From: Actinomycetota bacterium
Lineage (GTDB): Bacteria; Actinomycetota; Actinomycetes; Streptosporangiales; Streptosporangiaceae
Direction: 5' to 3'
DNA length: 44,137 nt
NCBI GenBank assembly: GCA_027314515.1
Contig: DAHVAR010000046.1
Coordinates: 1-44,137 of the forward strand
Numbering within the stretch: the stretch's first letter is position 1; each line of letters starts with the position of its first letter. The notes under the pieces are model-generated. The model searched no databases. It had not been told where the DNA came from and saw nothing but the letters and a program-made list of their open reading frames with translations. Shown here piece by piece: positions 33,074 to 41,814 of this stretch. Both the position numbers and the translations under genes were made by a program.

Positions 33074-36000
33074 ATGAGGATTGACGGGGAACAGGTTCGC
33101 CTGTCCGCGAGCGACGTCGCCAATTTCCTGGCCTGCCGTCACCTGACGAGGCTCGAGGTGCTGAAGGCGCGCGGGCTCATCCGCCCGCCGCACGAATATG
33201 ACGCGGGGTTTGCCGACCTCGTCAACCGCGGCGAGGTGCACGAGCGGGCGGTGCTCGACGCGTTCCGTGCCGATGGGCTGCAGGTAGTCGAGATCCGCCG
33301 TGATTTCGGGAACGCGGCCGCAGGCGTCAGCGCCACAGCGCAGGCACTGGCGTCCGGGGTCGATGTGATCTACCAGGGTGTGCTGACGCGCCCTCCGGCA
33401 GCGGATGGCGAGCCGGCCCTGCTCGGTTACCCCGACTTCCTGGTCCGCGCGGACCTGATCGACGCGCCGGACGGGGAGCCACGCCCTGGCGGCGCGGGTT
33501 ACGAGGTCATCGACGCCAAGCTGGCCCGTTCGGCGAAGGGGCGGGCGGTGGCGCAGACGGCGTTCTACTCCCAGCTGCTCGCCGACATCCAGGGCGGCAC
33601 CGTCCCGCGGTGGCTGCACCTGGCGCTCGGCACCGGGGAACTGGCGTCGTTCAAGGTCGCCGACTTCGCCGCCTACGAACGGCAGACACGCCGGCTGCTG
33701 ACCGCGTTCATCGAGACCGGCACCGGGGCGAACCCGCCGGACGACACCTACCCCGAGCCAGTCGAGCACTGCGCGATCTGCCGGTGGAGCGACGCGTGCG
33801 CGGCCCGGCGGCGGGCCGACGATGACCTGTCCCTGGTGGCCGGGATCACGAAGGGCCAGCGCCGGCGGCTCAAGGAGGCAGACGTGCCGACTCGCCGGGC
33901 CTTCGCGGCCGTTGACCCGCTCCCGGCACTGCGCGGTACGAGCCGCGATTCGCTGGCACGAGCCCGTTTCCAGGCGATTTTGCAGGTAGCCAGTGAGGAC
34001 GACGGCGTTATCGCCTACCAGCTGCTGGAACCCGATCGTGATCCGGAGGGCGAGCTGGTGCCGGGTCGCGGGCTGCTGGCGCTGCCGGAGCCGGCCGAGG
34101 GCGACCTGTTCTTCGACATCGAGGGCGCGCGGTACTACTCCGACGACGGGCGCGAGTTCGGGCTGCAGTACCTGTTCGGGATCGTGGACACCGCGGAACG
34201 GCCGCCGCGGTACACGCAGTTCTGGGCGTTCGACCGCGCGGGGGAGAAACGGGCGTTCGAGGAGCTGATCGATTTCATCACCGCGCGGCGGCGGGAACGA
34301 CCGGGGCTGCACGTGTACCACTACAACCATTACGAGCCGACGGCGGTTGATCACCTGTCGGAGCTGCACGAAACGCGGCAGGAGGCCGTCGGGCGGCTGA
34401 TGGGCCGGTTCGCCACTCGCGGGGGCGAGGTGGACGAACTGTTCCGGCGCGGCGTGTTCGTGGACCTGTACCGGGTGGTGCGGCAGGGGCTGCAAGCCGG
34501 GGTTGAGTCGTACTCGATCAAGCGGCTAGAGCCATTGTGCGGGTACTCGCGGGCAGTCGGGCTGCGGGACGCGACTGCTGCGCTGATCTCGTTCGAGGCG
34601 GCGCTGGACTCCGGGGCGGGCGCCGGCGAGGTGGCGCTGCAGGGCGTGATCGCTGGTTACAACGAGGACGACTGCCGGGCCACGCTGGCGCTGCGGGACT
34701 GGCTTGAGTCGTTGCGTCCTTCGCTCGCTGCCCGGCTCGGTGTTGGCCTGGCGGACCTGCCGCGGCCGGTGGCCGAGGAGCCGGCGCCCGAGGGCGAGGA
34801 TTCGGAGGTGACGCTGCTGCGCTCGGCGCTGCTGGCGTCTGTTCCTGCGCATCCGGCCTCGCGGACTCCTGAGCAGGCGGCGGTCGCGCTGCTGGCCGAC
34901 CTGCTGGAATGGCACCGGCGGGAGAACAAGCCCGCCTGGTGGCGCTACTTCCACGTCCGGACGCTGTCCTCGGCGGACCTGGTGGCCGAGCCCGACGCGC
35001 TGGGATTGCTGGCTGGCGGTGAGGTCGTCGGGTCGGTGAAGCGGTCGGTGCTGCGGCAGTTCACGTTCCCGCCGCAGGAACACAAGTTCGGGCCGTTGTC
35101 CCAGGCCGAGGATCCGGTCACCGACCGGGGCTTTACCGTGGACTCGGTCGACGACGCGAGCGGCACGATCGTGCTGAAGGTTGGCCGTGACTACGACGGG
35201 GCGCTGCCTGCGGCCCTGGTCCAGGGCGGGCCGCCCAGCACGAAGCTGCAGGCATCGCGGATGCGCGATCTGGGCGCCCGTGTGCTGGCAGATGGCCTGA
35301 GCGGACTCGATGCCGCGACCGCGCTGCTGCTGCGCCGCCCGCCCGCCCGCGTTTCCGCGGAGACGTCGGCAGACGTTTCCGCGACTCTGCTAGCCCAGGG
35401 GGGCACTGCGTCTCCCGGGGCTGCCCCAGACCCCGATGGCCTTGAACCCCCGCGGGAAGTGCTGCCGCTCCGCCTCGCTGGCGAGACGGCCCAGGACGCG
35501 GCCGTCCGGATCGCTCTGTCGCTCGGGAACTCCTGCCTGCCGATCCAGGGGCCGCCGGGGACTGGCAAGACCTACACCGGCGCCGGGCAGATCCTGGCCT
35601 TGATCAAGGAAGGCAGAACTGTCGGCATCACCGGCCCGTCGCACGCGGTGATCTCCAACCTGATCGACGCGGTGTTCCAGCACGCCGCAGCTAGTAACCA
35701 AGCTGCCCCGAGGGTCGGCCAACGCGCGGACCGCGACAACCCGTTCCTGCATCCCGATGCTCAGTCCCTGGACTACCCGAAGCTCGTCAGCGGCCTCGCC
35801 GACGGCGACCTGGACGTGGCGGCGGGCACGACCTGGATGTGGTCACGACCGGAGTTCCGGGGCAGCGTGGACACGCTCTTCGTCGACGAGGCCGGCCAGA
35901 TGTCGCTGGCCGACGTCCTCGCGGTCGCCGGCGCGGCGCGCAACGTCGTCCTGCTCGGCGATCCGCAGCAACTCGCCCATCCAAGTCAGGCAGCGCACCC

Positions 36001-36766
36001 GCCGGGCTCTGGCGTGTCCGCGCTGGAGCACATCCTGGGCGACCGCGCGACGATGCCGCCCGACGCGGGCCTGCTGATCGACAAGACCTGGCGGATGCAC
36101 CCAGCGCTGTGCCAATTCACGTCGCGGGCGTTCTACGACGGCAAGCTGACCGGCGTTGATGGTCTCCAGCTTCAGGAGATCCTCGGCGAAGCTGACGGCG
36201 TCTCCGGCGCTGGCCTGCTCGTGGTCGAGGTACCGCACGAGGGTAACTCGAGCGCCTCTCCCGAAGAAGCCGCCGTCGTGGCCTCACTGGCGCGGGACTT
36301 GCTCGGCCGCCAGTGGCGCAACTGGTCCGGTGAGCTGGAGCCGATCGGCGCCGAGCAGATCATGGTGGTGACGCCGTACAACGCTCAGATCCGCGCTATC
36401 CAGGCTGTGGCTGCCTCGGCCGGTCTCCCCCGCCTCCAGGTCGGCACGGTTGACAAGTTCCAGGGTCGCGAAGCTCCCGTCGTCATCTACTCGATGGCGA
36501 CCTCATCGGTCGACGACGCGCCGCGCGGCATGGAGTTTCTCTACGACCTGCACCGCCTGAACGTGGCCACCTCTCGCGCCCGTGCCCTGGCCATCATCGT
36601 CGCCAGCCCCGACCTGGCCCGCGTTCAGTGCCAGACTCCCCGCCAGATGCACCTAGCCAATGCCCTCTGCCATGCCCGGGAAAACAGCGACGTTTACGAC
36701 TGCCGACGGCTCGTAGCAGGTTGGTCGGCCAACCACAGCTTGCGGTCGGACCTGCGCCCTTTGTAA
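33074..36766 (+). CDS. TM0106-family RecB-like nuclease fused to SF1 helicase
   Basis: A 1230-residue protein. Residues about 1-245 are a RecB/Cas4-like nuclease: ASDVANFLACRHLTRLE supplies one Cys, the active-site block is FLVRADLID...YEVIDAKLA, and CAICRWSDAC gives three more Cys for an iron-sulphur cluster. Next comes a DEDD-type exonuclease-like region (LFFDIEGARYYSDD, YHYNHYEP, YNEDDCRATLALRDW). The C-terminal half is an SF1/UPF1-like helicase: GPPGTGKTYTGA, FVDEAGQMSLADV, LLGDPQQLAHPSQ, VTPYNAQIRAIQ and VGTVDKFQGREAPVVIYSM. It should degrade or unwind nucleic acids. ATG 33074 is preferred over the start at 33035. The fused helicase follows 61 bp downstream. Confidence 0.88.
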   Translation: MRIDGEQVRLSASDVANFLACRHLTRLEVLKARGLIRPPHEYDAGFADLVNRGEVHERAVLDAFRADGLQVVEIRRDFGNAAAGVSATAQALASGVDVIYQGVLTRPPAADGEPALLGYPDFLVRADLIDAPDGEPRPGGAGYEVIDAKLARSAKGRAVAQTAFYSQLLADIQGGTVPRWLHLALGTGELASFKVADFAAYERQTRRLLTAFIETGTGANPPDDTYPEPVEHCAICRWSDACAARRRADDDLSLVAGITKGQRRRLKEADVPTRRAFAAVDPLPALRGTSRDSLARARFQAILQVASEDDGVIAYQLLEPDRDPEGELVPGRGLLALPEPAEGDLFFDIEGARYYSDDGREFGLQYLFGIVDTAERPPRYTQFWAFDRAGEKRAFEELIDFITARRRERPGLHVYHYNHYEPTAVDHLSELHETRQEAVGRLMGRFATRGGEVDELFRRGVFVDLYRVVRQGLQAGVESYSIKRLEPLCGYSRAVGLRDATAALISFEAALDSGAGAGEVALQGVIAGYNEDDCRATLALRDWLESLRPSLAARLGVGLADLPRPVAEEPAPEGEDSEVTLLRSALLASVPAHPASRTPEQAAVALLADLLEWHRRENKPAWWRYFHVRTLSSADLVAEPDALGLLAGGEVVGSVKRSVLRQFTFPPQEHKFGPLSQAEDPVTDRGFTVDSVDDASGTIVLKVGRDYDGALPAALVQGGPPSTKLQASRMRDLGARVLADGLSGLDAATALLLRRPPARVSAETSADVSATLLAQGGTASPGAAPDPDGLEPPREVLPLRLAGETAQDAAVRIALSLGNSCLPIQGPPGTGKTYTGAGQILALIKEGRTVGITGPSHAVISNLIDAVFQHAAASNQAAPRVGQRADRDNPFLHPDAQSLDYPKLVSGLADGDLDVAAGTTWMWSRPEFRGSVDTLFVDEAGQMSLADVLAVAGAARNVVLLGDPQQLAHPSQAAHPPGSGVSALEHILGDRATMPPDAGLLIDKTWRMHPALCQFTSRAFYDGKLTGVDGLQLQEILGEADGVSGAGLLVVEVPHEGNSSASPEEAAVVASLARDLLGRQWRNWSGELEPIGAEQIMVVTPYNAQIRAIQAVAASAGLPRLQVGTVDKFQGREAPVVIYSMATSSVDDAPRGMEFLYDLHRLNVATSRARALAIIVASPDLARVQCQTPRQMHLANALCHARENSDVYDCRRLVAGWSANHSLRSDLRPL

Positions 36767-36780
36767 TCTGGCCTGCCATA

Positions 36781-36798
36781 CCCTGACGGCGGTCAGGG
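36781..36798 (+). promoter_or_regulatory. Inverted repeat between the two helicase genes
   Basis: CCCTGAC-GGCG-GTCAGGG, a perfect 7-bp hairpin in the 61-bp gap between the TM0106-type gene and the HIT-PLD-helicase gene, 30 bp before the latter's ATG. It could be an operator, a partial terminator that lowers downstream expression, or a processing site. Role not shown. Confidence 0.4.
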
Positions 36799-36827
36799 CC
36801 AGGAGTACCGAACGCGTCGGAGCTGGG

Positions 36828-39800
36828 ATGCTCGAGAGGGACTCGCCCTTCCTGGCGGTTCCGGCTTCGGAGTGGCTGGCTTCCAACCGCTACGCGTTCG
36901 CTATCGCCGACCGCTACCGGGTCAGCCCGGGACATGCCCTCGTTGTGCCGCGCCGGCTGATCGCGACCTGGTGGGAAGCCACTGACGACGAGCGTGCCGA
37001 CATGCTGGCCCTCGTCGACGAAGTGAAGCGGCAGCTAGACGCCCAGCTGCAGCCCGACGGGTTCAATGTGGGCTTCAACGCGGGCGCAGCGGCCGGGCAG
37101 ACCGTCGGGCACCTGCACGTGCATGTGATACCGCGCTATAGCGGCGACGTGCCCGACCCTCGCGGCGGCGTGCGGCACGTTATCCCCGGCAAGGCCAACT
37201 ACCTCGAGCCGGGAGCGGGCCTTCGGGGGCTGATCGATGGTCAGGACCGCCTGCTGCGCGACGAGCTGCTCCGGTGCCTCCGTGATCCGCGATTCGACCG
37301 CGTCGACATCCTTGTCAGTTTCGTCATGAAGTCCGGGCTCGAACTCGTCCATGGCGGCCTTGTCGATGCCCTCGATCGCGGCGCGAAGGTCAGAGTGCTG
37401 ACGACGGACTACCTGACCGTCACCGATGCCGACGCGCTGGCTCGACTGCTGGATTTGGCCGAGCTCAGGCCTGAGGCCATCGCTACACGCGTCTTCCACG
37501 ATCCGGCGACCAGCTTTCATCCCAAGGCATACCTGTTCTCGTCTGGCGACCGTTCGGTCGCAGAGACGTTCGTGGGCAGCAACAACCTGAGCGCGGCGGG
37601 AATCGCTGGGGGCATTGAATGGGCGATCGGCACTGACAACGCGGTGCCACTGCTGACCGCGTTCGAACGGCTATGGTCCGACGAACGCAGCCGGCCGCTG
37701 ACCCACGAGTTCCTTGCGGACTACCGGGAGCGGTGGCAGCCAGCTGTTCACACCGTCGGTGTCGTTCCAGAGGCGCCAGCAACGGCGCCGGGCCCACGTC
37801 CTGTGCAGCGGGAAGCACTGACGGCTCTGGAGCAGACGAGGCTTGACGGCTTCCACGCTGGCCTGGTCGTAATGGCGACCGGTCTTGGCAAAACATGGCT
37901 AGCCGCGTTCGATTCAGCCCGGCCACAGTTTCGCCGCGTGTTGTTCGTCGCTCACCGCGAAGAGATACTGCGGCAGTCTCTCGACGTGTTCCGGCGTGTC
38001 CAGCCGGACGCGGACCTCGGCTTGTACTACGGCGGAGAGAAACAACCCGGCGCCCGAGTGCTGTTCGCCAGCCTTCAGACGCTTGCCGGGAATCTGGACC
38101 GGTTCAACCGGGACAGGTTCGACTACATCGTGTTTGACGAGTTCCATCACGCTGCCGCTCGCAGCTACCGCCGGGTTATCGACCACTTCCGGCCAGACTT
38201 CCTGCTGGGGCTGACTGCGACGCCGAACCGCATGGATGGCGCAGACCTGCTCGCGCTGTGTTCCGACAACCTGGTATTCGAGTGCCCGCTGACCGACGGC
38301 ATCGAACTGGGCGACCTCAGCCCATTCCGCTACTTCGGCATAGCCGACGACGTCGACTACACGCCGATTCCCTGGCGGGGCGGCCGGTTTGACACCACTA
38401 CGCTCACGAAGGCCGTCGAGACCCAGCAGCGCGCGCAGCATGTCCTGGAAGAGTGGCGAGCAAAGGGCGGCGGGCGCGCCATCGCCTTCTGCGTCACCGT
38501 CACTCATGCGGACTTCATGGCCGAATTCTTCAGGCGCAGCGGCGTGGCTGCCGTTGCGGTACACAGCGGACCGACCAGTGCGCCGCGTACCGGATCGATC
38601 GAGCAACTGCGCTCTGGCGACCTTGAGGTCATCTGCACGGTCGACGTGTTCAATGAGGGTCTGGACGTACCCGAGGTCGAGACGGTCCTGATGCTGCGGC
38701 CGACCGAATCTCCGGTCGTGTTCCTTCAGCAGCTGGGCCGCGGACTGCGGCGGAGTCCTGGCAAGGACGCCCTGACAGTCATCGACTTCATCGGCAACCA
38801 CCGTAGCTTCCTCATCAAGCCAAGGACGCTGCTCGCGCTCGGCACAGGTCGCCAGGCGGGCACCGCCAAGGTCTTGCAGGCCATGCGCACTGGCGACTTC
38901 GGTCTGCCAGCAGGCTGCTCGGCGACCTACGACGTCAGGCTAGTCAACATTCTGCGGGCGATAACGCGGATCGGGGCGCAGTCAGCCCTCGAGGACTATT
39001 GCCGGTCGTATGCGGACGAGCGCGGCCGCCGGCCCAGTGCGGTCCAGGCCTATCAAGCCGGTTACAACCCGGCATCCGCCCGAAGCGAGCACGGCCACTG
39101 GTTCGCCTTCCTCGACGACCTTGGCCTCCTCGACGAGCGCGAACGTGCGGTGACGCAACGCCACGGCAACGTCCTCGACGGCTTCGAAAAGGAGGCGATC
39201 ACCAAGTCCTACAAGCTCGTGACCCTCCAGGCGCTGCTGCAGATGAACGCGCTGCGGACCGGCGCGAGCATCGCTGAGCTCGCCTTCGCCGCCCACCTGC
39301 TCGTCCGCGCCGACCCGCGGCTGCAAGCCGACACTCGCTCGGCTGAAATGCCCGATCCCGCATCAGCGAGTAATGACTCCTGGCGGGACTACTGGCGCAG
39401 GTGGCCGCTATCCGCCTGGGTCGGCCAGCTGCGAGGTTCCGCCGCCGGCTGGTTCCGCATCGACGGCCATCGGTTCGTCCCTACGTTCAGCGTCGGCACT
39501 GATGTAGGCGAAACCTTCGATGCCATGGTGGACGAACTGGTCGACTTCCGGCTCGCCCGTTACCTCTTCGCCAAGCGCGGACGGCTGGGCACGGCTGCCA
39601 GGCTGAAAGTCATCCAGGCGCAGGGCCGGCCCATCCTCATGCTCGATCGCGAGCACAACCCGCCACTGCCAGAAGGCGAGGCTTCGTTTGTCGCCGACGA
39701 CGTGCTCTACACGGGCAGATTCGTGAAGATCGCGTTGAACGTTGCTCATCAGGGCGGCGACTCGCACAACGCTCTGCCCGACGTGCTCCGGTCGTGGTTC

Positions 39801-39926
39801 GGCTCCGACGCGGGCCAGCCCGGGACTGCCCAGTACGTCGAACTGATGCCCGGCCAGCCGCACTGGCACATGCGGCCAGTGTCACCGGCACCGAGCGGCC
39901 GGGATGCGCAGGAGGATGTCGTCTAG
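36828..39926 (+). CDS. HIT - PLD nuclease - SF2 helicase fusion protein
   Basis: A 1032-residue fusion. Residues 1-120 are a HIT domain with an intact H95-L-H97-V-H99 triad (HLHVHVIPRY), normally a nucleotide hydrolase or transferase. Residues about 135-300 are a phospholipase-D-like nuclease (H231-P-K233 and GSNN 250-253). Residues about 325-700 are an SF2 helicase: Walker A ATGLGKT (350-356), DEFHH (437-441), LTATPNRMDG, then helicase C with QLGRGLRRSPGKD. The C-terminal 300 residues are of a helicase-associated type (DUF3427-like). Joining a nucleotide-acting triad, a nuclease and a helicase suggests nucleic-acid processing, likely defence or repair. Confidence 0.85.
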   Translation: MLERDSPFLAVPASEWLASNRYAFAIADRYRVSPGHALVVPRRLIATWWEATDDERADMLALVDEVKRQLDAQLQPDGFNVGFNAGAAAGQTVGHLHVHVIPRYSGDVPDPRGGVRHVIPGKANYLEPGAGLRGLIDGQDRLLRDELLRCLRDPRFDRVDILVSFVMKSGLELVHGGLVDALDRGAKVRVLTTDYLTVTDADALARLLDLAELRPEAIATRVFHDPATSFHPKAYLFSSGDRSVAETFVGSNNLSAAGIAGGIEWAIGTDNAVPLLTAFERLWSDERSRPLTHEFLADYRERWQPAVHTVGVVPEAPATAPGPRPVQREALTALEQTRLDGFHAGLVVMATGLGKTWLAAFDSARPQFRRVLFVAHREEILRQSLDVFRRVQPDADLGLYYGGEKQPGARVLFASLQTLAGNLDRFNRDRFDYIVFDEFHHAAARSYRRVIDHFRPDFLLGLTATPNRMDGADLLALCSDNLVFECPLTDGIELGDLSPFRYFGIADDVDYTPIPWRGGRFDTTTLTKAVETQQRAQHVLEEWRAKGGGRAIAFCVTVTHADFMAEFFRRSGVAAVAVHSGPTSAPRTGSIEQLRSGDLEVICTVDVFNEGLDVPEVETVLMLRPTESPVVFLQQLGRGLRRSPGKDALTVIDFIGNHRSFLIKPRTLLALGTGRQAGTAKVLQAMRTGDFGLPAGCSATYDVRLVNILRAITRIGAQSALEDYCRSYADERGRRPSAVQAYQAGYNPASARSEHGHWFAFLDDLGLLDERERAVTQRHGNVLDGFEKEAITKSYKLVTLQALLQMNALRTGASIAELAFAAHLLVRADPRLQADTRSAEMPDPASASNDSWRDYWRRWPLSAWVGQLRGSAAGWFRIDGHRFVPTFSVGTDVGETFDAMVDELVDFRLARYLFAKRGRLGTAARLKVIQAQGRPILMLDREHNPPLPEGEASFVADDVLYTGRFVKIALNVAHQGGDSHNALPDVLRSWFGSDAGQPGTAQYVELMPGQPHWHMRPVSPAPSGRDAQEDVV

Positions 39927-39928
39927 CG

Positions 39929-40000
39929 GTGACTGCAGCTAACGGCCACTCTTCGTTGACTGTCTACAACAAGCTCGTCCGTGAGGGATCCCAGAGTTGA
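39929..40000 (+). pseudogene. Tiny remnant resembling a nucleotide pyrophosphohydrolase start
   Basis: A 23-codon frame three bases after the helicase stop, with AGGAGG at 39910-39915. Its SLTVYNKLVREGSQS end resembles the conserved start (YNKLVRDKIPEII) of phosphoribosyl-ATP/NTP pyrophosphohydrolase-like proteins, but it stops after VRE. Only about eight residues agree, so this is either a decayed gene start or coincidence. Confidence 0.3.
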
Positions 40001-40035
40001 ACGAGGCGGACGGTTATCAGGCAACTTTCGGCCGC

Positions 40036-40105
40036 AGCCGCCAGCCCCACAGTGCGGACGCTGGCACGGCTTCTTCGCGCGGCCGGGCGAGACCTGGTTC
40101 TCGTC
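40036..40105 (+). pseudogene. Decayed copy of the XRE antitoxin segment
   Basis: These 70 bases match 41044-41113 in the XRE-MntA gene at about nine positions out of ten. In frame the fragment reads AASPTVRTLARLLRAAGRD, the end of the XRE domain. Upstream and downstream the similarity stops. It is a leftover of a second XRE-type antitoxin, now next to the YefM/YoeB genes. Confidence 0.65.
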
Positions 40106-40139
40106 AGCTGCACCAAGGCAGAGATGGGTCACGGCCAGT

Positions 40140-40394
40140 TCAGTAGTGGTAGCGCGCGGCGAGGATGATGATCTCTGCTTCCGTGACGAGGTAGACGAGA
40201 CGGTGCTCGTCGTCTACCCGGCGTGACCAAGCTCCGGGCAGGTGGTATTTGAGTGGCTCAGGCTTACCAATGCCGGTGAACGGATCTCGCCGTACGTCTT
40301 CGATCAGCTTGTTGACGCGCGCGAGCATCTTACGGTCGGTCTTGAGCCAGGACGTATAGTCTTCCCAGCCCTGGTCTTCGAATGCGAGCCTCAC
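40140..40394 (-). CDS. yoeB: YoeB-family mRNA interferase toxin
   Basis: An 84-residue toxin with the YoeB pattern: MRLAFEDQGWEDYTSWLKTD, KLIEDVRRDPFTGIGKPEPLK, LPGAWSRRVDDEHRLVYLV and the C-terminal ILAARYHY with the catalytic His/Tyr tail. YoeB cuts mRNA at the ribosomal A site. It overlaps the antitoxin gene by ATGA and is second in the operon, the usual order. Confidence 0.95.
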   Translation of the reverse strand: MRLAFEDQGWEDYTSWLKTDRKMLARVNKLIEDVRRDPFTGIGKPEPLKYHLPGAWSRRVDDEHRLVYLVTEAEIIILAARYHY

Positions 40395-40669
40395 CGGGGC
40401 TGCTGGGCGTCCGACGCTTCGGGGTCTATCAGGGCATGCTCGGCGACGCGGACACCGTTGAGGGCGTTTTCGTAAGCCTTGAGCAGCCGGCGGGCGTTGG
40501 CCGGCGAACGCAGCAGGTAAGCACCCTCGCGCAGGGCAGCGTAATCTTCAGCGGAGACTAGGACGGCATTGCCGTGCCGGGAGACGATCTCTATGGCCTC
40601 GTGGTCCTCGTTGACCTTCTTGATCAGCGGGAACAGGCCCTTGCGTGCCTCGCTCGCGGTGATCGACAT
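40391..40669 (-). CDS. yefM: YefM/Phd-family antitoxin
   Basis: A 92-residue antitoxin: MSITASEARKGLFPLIKKVN, HEAIEIVSRHGNAVLVSAEDYAALRE (the Phd/YefM fold) and a C-terminal region that would wrap the toxin. It represses its own promoter, probably through the 34-bp palindrome just upstream (40684-40717). ATG at 40669 has AAGGGG upstream; the frame to 40762 is discarded because it would cross the palindrome. Confidence 0.93.
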   Translation of the reverse strand: MSITASEARKGLFPLIKKVNEDHEAIEIVSRHGNAVLVSAEDYAALREGAYLLRSPANARRLLKAYENALNGVRVAEHALIDPEASDAQQPR

Positions 40670-40683
40670 AACAGCTAGCCCCT

Positions 40684-40717
40684 TCAGCAGTGGTACAAGA
40701 TAAAGTACCACTGCTGA
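40684..40717 (-). promoter_or_regulatory. 34-bp palindromic operator of yefM-yoeB
   Basis: Perfect 13-bp arms TCAGCAGTGGTAC (40684-40696) and GTACCACTGCTGA (40705-40717) around the AT-rich AAGATAAA, which on the minus strand gives a TTTATC -10-like element. It lies 14 bp upstream of the yefM start. YefM repressors are known to bind palindromes in this position. Confidence 0.75.
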
Positions 40718-40808
40718 CGACCTTGGCGCCACCGGGCCGGCTTGGCGGAAGCGGTGCTGCACACAGGTCCGCGGCCGTCCCGCCTAGATGACAGCACCCT
40801 TGCGGTGC

Positions 40809-40838
40809 CGCTGTACTCGCTCTGGAGCGAGTACAGCG
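40809..40838. promoter_or_regulatory. 30-bp near-perfect palindrome between two TA modules
   Basis: Perfect 14-bp arms, CGCTGTACTCGCTC (40809-40822) and GAGCGAGTACAGCG (40825-40838), around TG. It lies between the divergent YefM/YoeB and XRE-MntA/HepT modules, 92 bp from the first palindrome. Each arm holds a TGTAC half-site like the YefM core. It may be a second operator or a transcript hairpin. Confidence 0.6.
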
Positions 40839-40912
40839 CAGCCTTCAGCCTTCCCTGCAGCAGCCCTACGTGTCGATCAGCCTGGAGCAATGAAGTCCTA
40901 TGCCTGAAAAGG

Positions 40913-40924
40913 TATACTGATTAC
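40913..40924 (+). promoter_or_regulatory. Leaderless promoter of the XRE-MntA/HepT module
   Basis: TATACT at 40913-40918 followed by GATTAC and then GTG at 40925: 6 nt between -10 box and start codon, predicting a transcript that starts at the initiation codon. No ribosome-binding site is seen. Same layout as at 32207 and 43653. Confidence 0.6.
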
Positions 40925-41440
40925 GTGAGTGCAGATGCTGCTGCCCTGCTGGCAACCGTCCGCCGCGAGGCTGGCCTGACCCAGGCCGAACTGGCCCGCC
41001 GCGCGAAGACCTCACAGGCAATGGTGGCGCGATACGAGACCGGAGCCGCCAGTCCCACCGTGCGGACGCTAGCACGGCTTCTTCGCGCGGCCGGGCGAGA
41101 ACTGGTCCTCGCTGGCCCGGCGACCACAGAACAGCCGGCCATTAGCAGACCGGTGGCAGTGCTGCTCCGTGAACGCCGGACGGAGATCCTCGCAGCGGCA
41201 GAGGCTGCCGGCGCGTCGGACGTACGGATCTTCGGTTCGGTAGCCCGCGGCGAGGAAACGCCAACATCCGACATAGATTTGCTCGTCGACTTCGACGCCC
41301 AGGAACGTGGGCTATTCCCGCTTCTCAAGCTGGCCGAGGAGGTCGAGGCCATCGTCGGCAGGACGGTCGACGTGGCGGCGGTGCAGGTCATGTCGCCGCC
41401 AGTTCGCGAACGCGCGCTGGCTGAGGCGATTCCGCTGTGA
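40925..41440 (+). CDS. XRE - MntA-type nucleotidyltransferase antitoxin
   Basis: A 171-residue fusion. Residues about 1-62 are an XRE helix-turn-helix (LLATVRREAGLTQAELARRA, QAMVARYETGAASPTVRTLA). Residues about 78-171 are a minimal nucleotidyltransferase with FGSVARGEETPTSDIDLLVD. In type VII MntA/HepT pairs the MntA protein AMPylates the HEPN toxin and blocks its RNase; the added XRE domain probably gives DNA-binding autoregulation. It overlaps the HepT gene by GTGA. GTG 40925 is chosen because it fits the leaderless promoter and begins the XRE domain; the frame to 40742 includes the palindrome. Confidence 0.88.
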   Translation: MSADAAALLATVRREAGLTQAELARRAKTSQAMVARYETGAASPTVRTLARLLRAAGRELVLAGPATTEQPAISRPVAVLLRERRTEILAAAEAAGASDVRIFGSVARGEETPTSDIDLLVDFDAQERGLFPLLKLAEEVEAIVGRTVDVAAVQVMSPPVRERALAEAIPL

Positions 41441-41814
41441 GCCGGACGCCTCGAGAGCGCTTGACCGACATCGCGAACGCAGTTGACGGAGTGCGAAGAG
41501 CAGTCCAGGTGCTGCAGCAGGCCGAGGCCGAGAAGGCGGAGGATGCCGCGGAACTCGCCTTCGATGCGCTGCTGTACCGGTTGGTGGTGATCGGCGAGGC
41601 AGTCAAGGCCCTGCCCGCGGAACTGCTCGCGCTGCAGCCACAGGTTCCGTGGCGGGAGATCGCTAAGCTGCGCGACTTGCTGGCTCATCACTACTACAGG
41701 GTGGACGCGCAGGTCATCCGTCACACAGTCGAGGCGCCCATGGAACAGCTCACGGATGCGGTTGCCAACCTCATTGCCACGCGCACCGGGTCACCGGCAG
41801 ACCCGTCTTCGTGA
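41437..41814 (+). CDS. HepT-like HEPN toxin (DUF86)
   Basis: A 125-residue toxin of the HepT/DUF86 type: ELAFDALLYRLVVIGEAVKALP, VPWREIAKLRDLLAHHYYRVD with the RxxxxHxY motif (RDLLAHHY), whose Tyr is the site modified by MntA in this family. It would act as an RNase when unmodified. Starts with GTG overlapping the antitoxin stop. Confidence 0.92.
   Translation: MSRTPRERLTDIANAVDGVRRAVQVLQQAEAEKAEDAAELAFDALLYRLVVIGEAVKALPAELLALQPQVPWREIAKLRDLLAHHYYRVDAQVIRHTVEAPMEQLTDAVANLIATRTGSPADPSS

Noticed and set aside
32811-33123. 110-aa minus-strand frame 32791-33123 as the gene in this gap
   Set aside because: The 55-codon frame in another phase has a proper RBS and two membrane helices; the longer frame has neither.
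32963-34495. 510-codon minus-strand frame opposite the TM0106-type gene
   Set aside because: Low-complexity Arg/Gln/Pro-rich product, no RBS, overlaps nuclease motifs on the other strand.
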